Positions 9,801 through 16,748 of a stretch of 64,000 bases of DNA are shown piece by piece (the stretch's first letter is position 1; every line of letters starts with the position of its first letter). Where the stretch lies: NCBI GenBank assembly GCA_046154185.1, contig JBJXGE010000001.1, positions 1 through 64,000 of the forward strand, in the 5' to 3' direction. The notes beneath the pieces are model-generated. The model worked only from the letters and a program-made list of their open reading frames with translations. It had not been told where the DNA came from and searched no databases. Position numbers and translations under genes: made by a program. This DNA is from JBJXGE01 sp046154185. GTDB lineage: Bacteria; Planctomycetota; UBA8108; UBA1146; JAJFFE01.

Positions 9801-9918
9801 GGCGCGCCGCAACGACTTGGTTTTGCGCCAGCGTCACCGGCCGGCGTTGCAGCTCCAGAAGCTGCGCAATAAGACTCGACGTGTCGAGCCCGGACACGAG
9901 ACCATCGACGCTAAACAT
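6820..9918 (-). CDS. fliD: flagellar filament cap protein FliD (HAP2), expanded
   Basis: Caps the growing filament and promotes flagellin insertion. At 1032 residues it is about twice the usual length (450-550). The N-terminus (FSVDGLVSGLDTSSLIAQLLE) and the C-terminal coiled-coil segment are standard FliD. Inserted between them are about five repeats of the flagellin hook-IN type, each beginning near LNGGAGV and running to a DTSGG and AADLGI-like end; four lie before the normal core (about residues 140-580), one near residue 840. The same module occurs in FlgL of this cluster. The translational start is ATG 9918 with GAGGTGAAC upstream. It overlaps fliS at its 3' end. Confidence 0.92.
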   Translation of the reverse strand: MFSVDGLVSGLDTSSLIAQLLELQRRPVTLAQNQVVAARQKQTAFLDLSARLINLQVSAKKLADPLTFRAVSTNSSDSTVLAASGSAGLPPGVYQFRVAQLARSSQYTSTGFADSDETAVGAGTFSLELGGFVDARTELDELNGGAGVSRGTFRVIDRTGASALIDVSAAVTVQDVIDAINNASGIEVTASISGSGGTRPGQALLLTDTSGGLGTLEVEDLNGLDVAADLGIVGVAAGATLEGSAIRTISNSTRLASLLDGLGARTGAGDDLVIAATALGGLTLDIDLDDAATVGEFLDAVNNHVNNTGEISMALNAAQNGFVITDTTGTGGITVTDGALSSVASDFGLAGVTAGTSVASAQLVAGMNDVLLSTLNGGAGVTLGSISIQSRAAVSGTTVSLASARSLSDVINTINSAGVGVTARLNAAGNGLELRDTSGGAGALTVAEVGGTTAAELGLLGSVTQNTLTGTDLNPRYVHQNTQLSTLNGGAGVEQGSIRITATNGVSFTVDLSQEDTIGEVINDIQGAATLAGLSGTFTVGLNSTGNGLAITDTSGAGTLRVDEVDGGSTASDLHIVGSAPDATPGAIDGAFQETITIGADDTLQDVRDAIAELGIDVQATIVNDGSAASPYRLNLVAGRSGSRARLLVETGGGTNLAFSRTSEARDGVLFYGESSASSEPVLLRSSTNTYRNVIDGLTVTALQTSATPVSVTVASDVENLTEKVSDFVDKFNDILSSIADVTAFNIETNERGVLLGDGTVRTMERTLLNKLIRPLSGISNALHLMSEIGIRLVNGRLSFNSTELEEALAEDPEAVTKLFSAARPLAADVELEDFNNGEGVRTAGGADFQIQLRNGATIDVDVSDLTTAEDVIDAINDAATAAGQSLTASLSSTQNSFVLTDGTTGGTTFKVVALNASSAAADLGLSKSADVAGGGLLTGSLLDLAGDPGVASRINDAIEELTDTEVGALQRRADAFDEIIESLNDRIERIEERLARRETALRRQFAQLEQVISSSQQTQQRLSAQLGGLGR

Positions 9919-10018
9919 CTCAGTTCACCTCTCTGCCGACGAGCGCGCACGACACCGTCGGCGGCGCATTACAAAATGCAAGCCGCCGGCGCGCCGCAAC
10001 CCAATAGCGGCCCAACGA

Positions 10019-10447
10019 TCAAGCGCGATTGTCGAGCAGCAATCCGGTCAATTCGTCGAGATTGCGCGCGAGCGATTCGAGCCGCTCGGGCGGAATCGTC
10101 CTTACTACTTCATCGGACTCCCGGTCGACGATCTGAACGATCAAGTCGCCGCTGTCCGCCGCGATCTCGAAGCGGATACCGTGCGTATTTTGAAAAACTC
10201 GGTTCAGATTCTTGGCGATACTCTCGAGCTCCGTGTGCGTTGGCGGCGCCTTCTTCTGGCGCGCGCTCTCGTCCGCTTCGGCACCACGGGCGGCGGTTGC
10301 CGCTGCCTCCGCCGAGCGAGCCGCGTCCGCACGGTTCGCGGCGCGAGTTTCGCTACTCGCTAGCTCTTGGCCCCTCGTTCGTCGGAGTAACGGATTCTCG
10401 CGTGCGACCTCACTCGCCCCTCTCAGTCTGGCGGTAGTGTCATCCAT
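10019..10447 (-). CDS. flaG: FlaG family flagellar protein
   Basis: 142-residue product. The C-terminal 70 residues match the FlaG domain: an amphipathic helix (LESIAKNLNRVF), then RFEIAADSGDLIVQIVDRESDEVVRTIPPE. The N-terminal half is Ala/Arg-rich and probably disordered. FlaG is found next to fliD and influences filament length. ATG 10447 has AAAGGGAA seven bases upstream; the frame opening at 10477 lacks one. Confidence 0.82.
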   Translation of the reverse strand: MDDTTARLRGASEVARENPLLRRTRGQELASSETRAANRADAARSAEAAATAARGAEADESARQKKAPPTHTELESIAKNLNRVFQNTHGIRFEIAADSGDLIVQIVDRESDEVVRTIPPERLESLARNLDELTGLLLDNRA

Positions 10448-10467
10448 GTTTGGTTCCCTTTCGAGTT

Positions 10468-10511
10468 TCGAGATCAAGGCCCGGGCGTTTCCGCCTAGGC
10501 CTCGATCTCGA
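10468..10511 (-). terminator. strong hairpin after flagellin 1
   Basis: On the minus strand a 14-bp stem (one G-U pair) encloses an inner GGCG-GAAA-CGCC tetraloop hairpin, starting 12 nt after the flagellin 1 stop. There is no U tract, so it may attenuate read-through into flaG or protect the flagellin mRNA 3' end rather than terminate fully. Confidence 0.65.
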
Positions 10512-10522
10512 TCCTCCTGCTA

Positions 10523-11974
10523 TTAGCCGAGCAACGTCAGAACGGATTGCGAAATCAGGTTCGATTGCGCCAGCACGGCAATGCCGGACTGGTACAGAAT
10601 CTGATTGCGCGTGAAGTCCGCGGTCTCGCTTGCAAAGTCGAGGTCGCGAATCATCGACTCCGAGGCTGCGAGGTTTTCGATCGCAACACCCAACGAGTTG
10701 ACGTTGGTGTCCACGGTCTGCGCTTGGAACGCACCTAAGTAGGCGCGTCGTTCGGTGACCTCGTTGATCGCGCGATCGACAATGCGCAAGGCGTTCTTCG
10801 CATTGGTATCGAGATCGTTCCCGCCGCCCGCAATGAGCGACGACAAGTAGCCACCGATCGTCAAGTTCTGACCGTTCATGCCGCGCACTTGGTAGGCATC
10901 AACGCCGAGTAGCGACGAATGCACGCTCGAGATGCCGACCTGCTCGCGGTCGCTCGCGGCCTCGCTCTGGTTGAGCTGGAACACGAGCCCCGTGTTCTTG
11001 ACTGTGAAAGTGTGACTCCCGACGGTCGTGGCGCTCGTCATGCGGATTTCGGCATTGAGGATGTCCGACACGACGCGAATGTCGAGACCGTCAGCGTCAA
11101 AGGCAATCCCGTTGACGTTGCCGGAAAGGTCGCGGCCGCTATCGATCTGCACCGGCGAAGCAGCAGTGAGACCACCGCCCGCGTTGAGGAGGCCGCTCAC
11201 GACCTGCACCGACACCGACTCGTCAGAGCCGAATTCGACGCTGAAGAGACGGCCGGCAGAAGCGAATACGCCGGTATCCGCGGTGAAACGGTTGATCGCG
11301 TCGTTGAAGAGAGCGGTCGTGAAGCTGCTCGCAATCTCGATGTCTTGCGTGCCGTCGGTGCCACTCACGCGAATTGTCGCTCGACTTGCCGAGGTGCCGC
11401 TGTAGGCCGCGCCGGCAAACAGCGTCGCCCGGCTGGCAAGACCCGTCACGCGTACGGAAAACTGCTGGCTTTGCAGCCCATCGAACAAGACGTTTCGCAC
11501 GTCGATATCGTCGATCGTGGCGGCGCTGGACCGCACGACAATGCTCGACGTGCCGTCGAGCAAGCGACGGGTCGCAAACTTCGTCGTCTGCGCAATGCGG
11601 TCGATGGAACGAATCGCATTGTCGATACTGTCCTGCTCGGCTTCGATTTGCGAGTCGTCGTTGCCGCCCGTATTGAGCGCAAAGATGATCGACTCGCGCA
11701 CGCCGATCAGCAGCGTACTCACTTCATTGAGCGCCGCTTCCGCCGTGCCAAGCAAGTTGGAGGCGTTTTGCGAGTTCTCGAGCGCTTGCCGCATGCCAGT
11801 GACTTGCGCGCGAAGCTGCTCGGAAATCACGAGTCCGGACGGATCGTCGGACGCTTGGTTGATGCGGAGACCAGTCGACAACCGCTCGAGCGAGCGGCTG
11901 AGCATCTTGTCGGTACGGTGCAGATTGCGCAACGCGCCAATAGATGGCGTGTTCGTGTTGATTCTGAGACCCAT
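10523..11974 (-). CDS. fliC: flagellin (copy 1)
   Basis: 483-residue flagellin, the filament subunit. The conserved D0/D1 ends are clear: N-terminus MGLRINTN with RSLERLSTGLRIN and DDPSGLVISEQLRAQ, C-terminus NLAASESMIRDLDFASETA ending in helix QSVLTLLG. The middle (about 170-390) is the variable, surface-exposed region and carries a hook-IN-like segment. It is paralogous to the flagellin at 12436-13890. The ribosome binding site AAGGAG lies in the loop of a hairpin directly before the ATG, and a second GGA hairpin follows upstream, so translation is probably under CsrA control. A sigma-54 element lies 139 bp upstream. Confidence 0.95.
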   Translation of the reverse strand: MGLRINTNTPSIGALRNLHRTDKMLSRSLERLSTGLRINQASDDPSGLVISEQLRAQVTGMRQALENSQNASNLLGTAEAALNEVSTLLIGVRESIIFALNTGGNDDSQIEAEQDSIDNAIRSIDRIAQTTKFATRRLLDGTSSIVVRSSAATIDDIDVRNVLFDGLQSQQFSVRVTGLASRATLFAGAAYSGTSASRATIRVSGTDGTQDIEIASSFTTALFNDAINRFTADTGVFASAGRLFSVEFGSDESVSVQVVSGLLNAGGGLTAASPVQIDSGRDLSGNVNGIAFDADGLDIRVVSDILNAEIRMTSATTVGSHTFTVKNTGLVFQLNQSEAASDREQVGISSVHSSLLGVDAYQVRGMNGQNLTIGGYLSSLIAGGGNDLDTNAKNALRIVDRAINEVTERRAYLGAFQAQTVDTNVNSLGVAIENLAASESMIRDLDFASETADFTRNQILYQSGIAVLAQSNLISQSVLTLLG

Positions 11975-11975
11975 G

Positions 11976-11993
11976 GAAATCCTCCTTGATTTC
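11976..11993 (-). promoter_or_regulatory. SD-sequestering hairpin, candidate CsrA site, flagellin 1
   Basis: In the mRNA, GAAATC and GATTTC form a perfect 6-bp stem whose hexaloop AAGGAG is the ribosome binding site itself. The loop presents GGA, the CsrA core motif. The start codon follows immediately. Confidence 0.65.
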
Positions 11994-12000
11994 GCTCACC

Positions 12001-12020
12001 ACCGTCTGTCCTTAGACGGT
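12001..12020 (-). promoter_or_regulatory. second candidate CsrA hairpin, flagellin 1 leader
   Basis: ACCGTCT and AGACGGT form a perfect 7-bp stem with hexaloop AAGGAC on the mRNA strand. It lies 26 bases upstream of the start codon, a geometry like the paired CsrA sites of Bacillus hag. Confidence 0.65.
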
Positions 12021-12021
12021 C

Positions 12022-12061
12022 TGGCCGGAAAACGGCCAAGGTTCTGCCTCGCGAACGAGGC
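12022..12061 (-). repeat. two further tandem hairpins in the flagellin 1 leader
   Basis: TGGCCG/CGGCCA (loop 5, 12022-12038) and GCCTC/GAGGC (loop 6, 12046-12061) are both perfect stems. Together with the two GGA hairpins they give four stem-loops in series in about 90 bases of leader. Their loops lack GGA. Confidence 0.5.
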
Positions 12062-12112
12062 CAAACAAGTTGTCTGCCTTGGTGCGACGTCCTCCATTCC
12101 AGGTGCGGATAC

Positions 12113-12128
12113 TGCAGATTCGTTCCCA
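12113..12128 (-). promoter_or_regulatory. sigma-54 promoter candidate for flagellin 1
   Basis: The minus-strand element TGGGAACGAATCTGCA has -24 GG and -12 GC with the required 10-base separation. The predicted start is about 12102, giving a leader of about 128 nt. The rest of the 460-bp interval between the flagellin genes holds hairpins only; I see no gene in it. Confidence 0.5.
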
Positions 12129-12360
12129 CAACCACCGGCCTAGGCGCCAGCGCGCTGCGGGTACAACCGGTCGTACGTTCGAACCGGCGCACGCGGCACG
12201 TACATCGTCGTTCGGCGGCGTGTGTCCTGCGACTAGAAGGGATATCGACCCCGACTTGAGAAAAACTTTTGTGCGCCGCCGAAACGCTGGCGGAAGACGT
12301 GACGAAATAACGGGCTTGGGCGAGTGACAATCTTTGTCGTTGGCGCGCTCGAACGATGGA

Positions 12361-12427
12361 GCGTGGCCGACCACGCGGTCGGACGCGCAGCGGGATACGG
12401 TATCTCGCTGGCGCCCGGCGCAGCCGG
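12361..12427 (-). terminator. hairpin cluster after flagellin 2
   Basis: Three inverted repeats follow the flagellin 2 stop: CCGGC/GCCGG with a 3-base loop (12415-12427), a 23-base imperfect palindrome (12388-12410) and GCGTGG/CCACGC (12361-12376). They probably end or attenuate transcription of the upstream operon before the flagellin 1 promoter. Confidence 0.5.
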
Positions 12428-12435
12428 CCCTCCTC

Positions 12436-13890
12436 TTACTGCAGGAGTTGAATCACTCCCTGCGGAATCGCGTTCGCTTGCGCAATCACCGACAACCCCG
12501 CCTGGTAGAGCACCTGCGTGCGCGTGAGCTCGGCGGTCTCGGCCGCGAAATCGAGATCGCGCAGCGAGCTTTCACTCGCCGCGAGATTCTCGATGTGGAC
12601 GGCCAGCTCGCGCAGCGTTGGTTCGATGTTGTCGTTCGTAAAGGCACCTATGTAGGCGCGCATCGAGCTGATCTGGTTGATCGCGACATCGATAATGCGG
12701 AGCGCATTTCCCGGATCGTTGAAGAGATCATTCGCGGCGCCAGAGGTTATCGTCGACAAGAACCCAAACTGCGTAACGTTGCCAGTCGTCGTCGACTGAC
12801 GGCCGAGCACATTGCTGTAGACGCTCGGCAATCCCACGATCGCCTGATCCGCGTTGCCGGCGTGGTTCGAGATCTGGAATTTGAGTCCTGATTCGCGGAT
12901 GGTGAACTCAAACGTGCCGGTGCCGGCGCCCTGGGCCAAATCCATTGCGCCCGTGAAAATGTTCGACACGACGCTCAGGTGGTTCCCGTTCGCGCGCACC
13001 GCCACGCCATTCAGTGACGCCGCCGCGTCGGTGCCATAATCATCCGCAAAGGCGTTGGTCGTGGGATTCACGACCCCGCCCGCGCCTGAGAATCGTCCCG
13101 TGCCGCCGACTTGTTCCACGCGAATCACCGCGTCACTGCCGAAGTCCTCGCTGAACAGCGACGAGCCGCTCGCGTAGATGCCGAGATTGCCGCGCATCAA
13201 ATTGAGGGATTCGCGGAATGTGGTCAGCGTTGCGCCCGATGGCAACGCCACGTCCTCCGTACCGAAGCTGCCGGTCACGCGCAGAACGACGGGACCGCCG
13301 GATGCAACAAGTCCCGAGCCGCCGACGGCGGACATGACGGCCTGACTTGCTGCTCGCGTGACAACCAAGCTGAAGGTGGTCTCCGAGCTGCGTTGGTCGA
13401 ACACGACCGAGATCGGATTCAGATCGCTAATCTGCGTCGGTTTCGAGCGAACATTGAAGCCGGCGTCGCCGTTCAAGAGGTTGCGGGTGGCGAAACGCGT
13501 GGTGGCGGCAATTCGGTCGATGGCCTCGAGCGCCTGGTCCACTGATCCTTGCTCTGCTTCGATTTGCTCGGCGGACGCGCCGCCGGTGTTCAGCGCGTAA
13601 ATGGCCGCATCGCGAATCTTGATCAACAGCGTGTTGACCTCCGTCAGCGCGGCTTCGGTCGTGTTCAAGAGGTTTGTGGCGTTCTGCGCGTTCTCAGTCG
13701 CCTGCTTGAGACTCGAGATTTGCGCACGAAGCTGCTCCGAAATGATGAGGCCCGATGGATCGTCGGCCGCACGGTTGATACGCAAGCCGGTCGACAACCG
13801 CTCGAGAGAGCGTTGCAGGTTCTGATCGGCGAAGTTGAGCCGACGCAGCGCAGTCATCGAGGGCAAATTGGTGTTGATTCGCAATCCCAT
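12436..13890 (-). CDS. fliC: flagellin (copy 2)
   Basis: 484-residue flagellin with the same conserved ends as copy 1 (MGLRINTN, LERLSTGLRIN, DDPSGLIISEQLRAQ; C-terminal NLAASESSLRDLDFAAETA and final helix QGVIQLLQ), but a clearly different central region. It starts only 18 bp after the csrA stop, so it is cotranscribed with fliW-csrA. GGAGG at 13897-13901 is the ribosome binding site. A hairpin with AAAGGAC in its loop lies just upstream and overlaps the csrA stop codon. Two flagellins suggest a composite filament or conditional use of each. Confidence 0.95.
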   Translation of the reverse strand: MGLRINTNLPSMTALRRLNFADQNLQRSLERLSTGLRINRAADDPSGLIISEQLRAQISSLKQATENAQNATNLLNTTEAALTEVNTLLIKIRDAAIYALNTGGASAEQIEAEQGSVDQALEAIDRIAATTRFATRNLLNGDAGFNVRSKPTQISDLNPISVVFDQRSSETTFSLVVTRAASQAVMSAVGGSGLVASGGPVVLRVTGSFGTEDVALPSGATLTTFRESLNLMRGNLGIYASGSSLFSEDFGSDAVIRVEQVGGTGRFSGAGGVVNPTTNAFADDYGTDAAASLNGVAVRANGNHLSVVSNIFTGAMDLAQGAGTGTFEFTIRESGLKFQISNHAGNADQAIVGLPSVYSNVLGRQSTTTGNVTQFGFLSTITSGAANDLFNDPGNALRIIDVAINQISSMRAYIGAFTNDNIEPTLRELAVHIENLAASESSLRDLDFAAETAELTRTQVLYQAGLSVIAQANAIPQGVIQLLQ

Positions 13891-13896
13891 GACGAA

Positions 13897-13914
13897 CCTC
13901 CGTGTCCTTTACGG
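13897..13914 (-). promoter_or_regulatory. candidate CsrA site and SD of flagellin 2
   Basis: On the mRNA strand CCGT/ACGG (4 bp) closes a loop AAAGGAC; the downstream arm runs directly into the SD GGAGG. The loop core AAGGAC is identical to that of the flagellin 1 hairpin. The csrA TAA overlaps the stem and loop. Confidence 0.5.
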
Positions 13915-14217
13915 TTTCACTGCAGCGCCCTGCCGCGCGACGCGCGGCGGGCTGCTGTTGGTGGTCGGTGTTTTGTGAGTCCGCGCCGCGCGCGCCTTGA
14001 TTAACTCCTGTGCGCCCGACAGGCCGGCGCCGGCGACGCGCAATGCTTCCAGGTTAGCTGTGGCGATCTCTTGGTAAACTTCTTGTCGATGCACGGTCAC
14101 GTGCGCCGGCGCGTCGATTCCGATGCGCACCCGATCACCACGAATGTCGAGTACGCGCACGACGATGTCATCGCCGATGCGAATCTCTTCGTTTGAGCTG
14201 CGGGTTAGAACGAGCAT
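13909..14217 (-). CDS. csrA: carbon storage/translational regulator CsrA
   Basis: RNA-binding dimer that represses translation at GGA hairpins; with FliW it controls flagellin synthesis. The first about 50 residues are typical (MLVLTRSSNEEIRIGD, then VRIGIDAPAHVTVHRQEVY, including the RNA-contacting HR pair). At 102 residues it is longer than the usual 60-80 because of a basic, Ala-rich tail. ATG 14217 is supported by GGAG seven bases upstream; the longer frame to 14418 is inside fliW. Its start overlaps the fliW 3' end by 13 bp. Confidence 0.93.
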   Translation of the reverse strand: MLVLTRSSNEEIRIGDDIVVRVLDIRGDRVRIGIDAPAHVTVHRQEVYQEIATANLEALRVAGAGLSGAQELIKARAARTHKTPTTNSSPPRVARQGAAVKP

Positions 14218-14762
14218 TGCTTCGCTCCTTCCGTGCCCGAGGCGAAAGTCTGGCCGGCGCTCGGTGTCTCGCTGTGGAAGAGTGGAGCGCGCACGGGGTA
14301 GTCGTCGCCCGCTAACACGAGCTGCATGCCGAGTCGCGCGACTGTGTTGATGATCAACGGTCCGCGCAAGTTCGCCGTAATGTGCCGAGGATCCTCGGGC
14401 ACGACGAGAATCACGCACACGAGGCCATCTTGTTGATCGCTCAGATGCAGCGTGGACTGATCTTCGCGCGAAAGCGGAATGTGGTAATGAGGGAAGAACC
14501 GCTGCGGTTCGCAGACGACGAACGCCAAGGCCGGATCGTCGACACTTTGCAGCCAGAAAAACGGACCGGGCTCGTCCTCTAAGTGAAGAAACACGAAGCG
14601 GCGCCCCTGCGGCATGCCGACCATGCCGCGCGGAAACTCGAGGATGCGGCTGCGCGCGACCGTGATCTCGCCGAAACGCAGCGTCGCAAAACTGACGCGC
14701 TCCTCCGAATCGTTGGAGCTCGCGTCCGTGACAGCGACGCCCGTAGACCCATTCTCATCCAT
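14205..14762 (-). CDS. fliW: flagellar assembly factor FliW
   Basis: 185 residues. FliW binds CsrA and flagellin, releasing CsrA when free flagellin accumulates. The family core is present: FGEITVARSRILEFPRGMVG, the FFWLQSVDDPALAFVVC segment, and the VPEDPRHITANLRGPLIIN motif. An about 20-residue acidic N-terminal extension and a short tail differ from shorter homologues. The gene overlaps csrA, so stoichiometric coupled synthesis is expected. Confidence 0.92.
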   Translation of the reverse strand: MDENGSTGVAVTDASSNDSEERVSFATLRFGEITVARSRILEFPRGMVGMPQGRRFVFLHLEDEPGPFFWLQSVDDPALAFVVCEPQRFFPHYHIPLSREDQSTLHLSDQQDGLVCVILVVPEDPRHITANLRGPLIINTVARLGMQLVLAGDDYPVRAPLFHSETPSAGQTFASGTEGAKQCSF

Positions 14763-14791
14763 GACGACGGCCCTTCACTTACTTGCGGTCA

Positions 14792-16699
14792 TTAACTCAG
14801 GAAATCCAGCAAAGACGGTTGCACGAGTCGCGCCGCCATGCGTAGCGCGGCTTGGTACAACGTCTCTTGTTGTTGAAAACGCACTGCCGCTTCGGCGAGG
14901 TCGGTGTCGCCTTCGCGCGACGACATCTCCTCGAGCGCGAAAATTTCCATCTCTGTACGACGTTCCGTGATCTCTAACCGCCGCACTTGTCCACCGAGCG
15001 ACGCGCGCGTGTGCAGCAGTTGCGCCTCCGCGGAGTCCAGCATCGCCACGGACCGTTCCATCATTGTGCGATCGGAATCCAACAAGGCGTTGTGCAAGGT
15101 GACGAGCGCCGCGAACGGACTATTGAGGCGGATGCCGGCTGGATCGAGCGCGGTCCCTTCGAGGACACCCGTCGAAGTGGTGCCGGAGATGCCGAGCGCG
15201 GCCGCGGCAAAGCTGCCGTTGAGCGCGGACACGGTGAGATCCTGCACGCCGCCAGCGGCATCCGTGAGGCGCAACCGGTCTTCGCCATCAACGACCTCCG
15301 CGATGAGCAAGCCCCCATTCTGCGGGTGGTCATTGATCAACTCGGCGATATCGCCAAGCGTGAGGGCATGCTCGATTTCGATGTCGAGTTCCGCGCCACT
15401 CGTCAGCGTCACGCGAAAATCCGCGCCGCCGACATTCGGCACACCCGTGCCCCCGTTCAAGGAGGTGAGCATGAGATCAGCCGACGGCACTTCGAGCCCG
15501 AGTTCGCTGAGCGTCGTGCCGCCGTTCTCGCTCAGCCGTAGCTCGGCGCCGGCGAGTGTCGAGTAGATATTGAGACCCCGACCGTCAGAGTCCAACTCGG
15601 CGACCGTGGCGGTGCCGGAGGCGTTGATGGCATTCAGTAGGTCTTCGACCGTCGACATCCCACCGAGCGTCACCGTCGCGCTTAGATTGCCATTTGTGAT
15701 GACGAATCCGGAATTGTCGATGCCGGCGCCCGCGCGCAAACCGGCGAGCGCCGCGGTCTTCGTCAACATCGGGTCGAGATCGTCGCCGATCAGCGCGGTT
15801 CCCATGTTGCTCTTCGCGATCCCGAGATCGCGCGCCGTGCGGCCGCCGTTGCGCTCCAGCACCGTGAGATCCGCGCCGCCCTTCGCGATGGTGATGCCAT
15901 TCTGGCTTGCGTTGACGGCCGCCGTCGCGTAGCCGCTGTCGTTGATCAGGCGCACGACATCCTCGACGGTCTTGGCGCTCGTGAGATCGATGATCTCGCC
16001 GCCCCCGCTGCCGTCGCGAATCTCAATCTCGCCGAGCGCGACGCCGCGGCCGCCGTGCAGCAGCTCGAGTCGCGTGCTCAGAGTCAGCACCGGATCGAGG
16101 TCGGCGCGGCCGCGCAACTCACTCGAAAGTCCACCAAAGGCCTTTGCGCCCGACACGGCATCCGCGAAACGGACGCCAACCCCAATCTCCACTTCCGGCG
16201 GTTGGTTGTCGCCGTGATAAGACACGTAACTCCCGACTCGTTGGAACGGCGGTGTGCCGACCTGACTGCCGGCGAACAAGTAGCGTTCGGCGAATTGCTG
16301 ATTGCCGAGCGCGACGGCTTCATCGAGGATCGCGGCGATCTCGACGGCGACGCTCGCGCGCGTCTCGTCGGTGCTGGTGTCGTTGATCTGTTGCAGCGCG
16401 AGATCGCGCGCCCGCGCGATCATGTCGCCGAGTTCATCCATTGCGGACTCGGCGGCGGACAGGCGGCCATTGGCGAGCTGAATATTCGCCTGGTATTTTT
16501 CATCGCGTTCGACCCACCGCTCCCAGGCGACGAGTCGACGCGTGGCGAGCGGCGCATCCGACAACCGCTCGTAGAGCCGACCGCTCGCGATCTGCTGCTC
16601 GACTTTCGCCATCGCGCCGAGGTTGCCGCGTAGCGAACGCAGCACATCACCACTGCGCATGCTCTCGCTGACGCGAAAGGTCAACGGTTGTGCGGTCAT
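14792..16699 (-). CDS. flgL: flagellar hook-filament junction protein FlgL (HAP3), expanded
   Basis: 635 residues, about twice the length of enterobacterial FlgL (about 320). N-terminus (RVSESMRSGDVLRSLRG, QIASGRLYERLSDAP) and C-terminus (LAEAAVRFQQQETLYQAALRM) are the flagellin-like ends of FlgL. The middle (about 210-510) holds three hook-IN repeat modules (starting near LLHGGRGV, AGLRAGAG and SLNGGTGV), the same module that enlarges FliD. ATG 16699 has GAGGA seven bases upstream. Confidence 0.9.
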   Translation of the reverse strand: MTAQPLTFRVSESMRSGDVLRSLRGNLGAMAKVEQQIASGRLYERLSDAPLATRRLVAWERWVERDEKYQANIQLANGRLSAAESAMDELGDMIARARDLALQQINDTSTDETRASVAVEIAAILDEAVALGNQQFAERYLFAGSQVGTPPFQRVGSYVSYHGDNQPPEVEIGVGVRFADAVSGAKAFGGLSSELRGRADLDPVLTLSTRLELLHGGRGVALGEIEIRDGSGGGEIIDLTSAKTVEDVVRLINDSGYATAAVNASQNGITIAKGGADLTVLERNGGRTARDLGIAKSNMGTALIGDDLDPMLTKTAALAGLRAGAGIDNSGFVITNGNLSATVTLGGMSTVEDLLNAINASGTATVAELDSDGRGLNIYSTLAGAELRLSENGGTTLSELGLEVPSADLMLTSLNGGTGVPNVGGADFRVTLTSGAELDIEIEHALTLGDIAELINDHPQNGGLLIAEVVDGEDRLRLTDAAGGVQDLTVSALNGSFAAAALGISGTTSTGVLEGTALDPAGIRLNSPFAALVTLHNALLDSDRTMMERSVAMLDSAEAQLLHTRASLGGQVRRLEITERRTEMEIFALEEMSSREGDTDLAEAAVRFQQQETLYQAALRMAARLVQPSLLDFLS

Positions 16700-16748
16700 G
16701 CTCGGGTCCTCACCAGCTCACGCCTTATTGTCGCCACCAGGGTCACTC

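Noticed and set aside
10483..10498. GG/GC spaced sequence before flaG as sigma-54 promoter
   Set aside because: It lies within the strong hairpin after flagellin 1, and the -12 side (GGGCC) does not match.
16722..16736. Sigma-54-like element (TGG, 10 bases, GC) upstream of flgL
   Set aside because: The -12 part (AGGCG) is poor and the predicted start near 16710 would cut off the flgL ribosome binding site.
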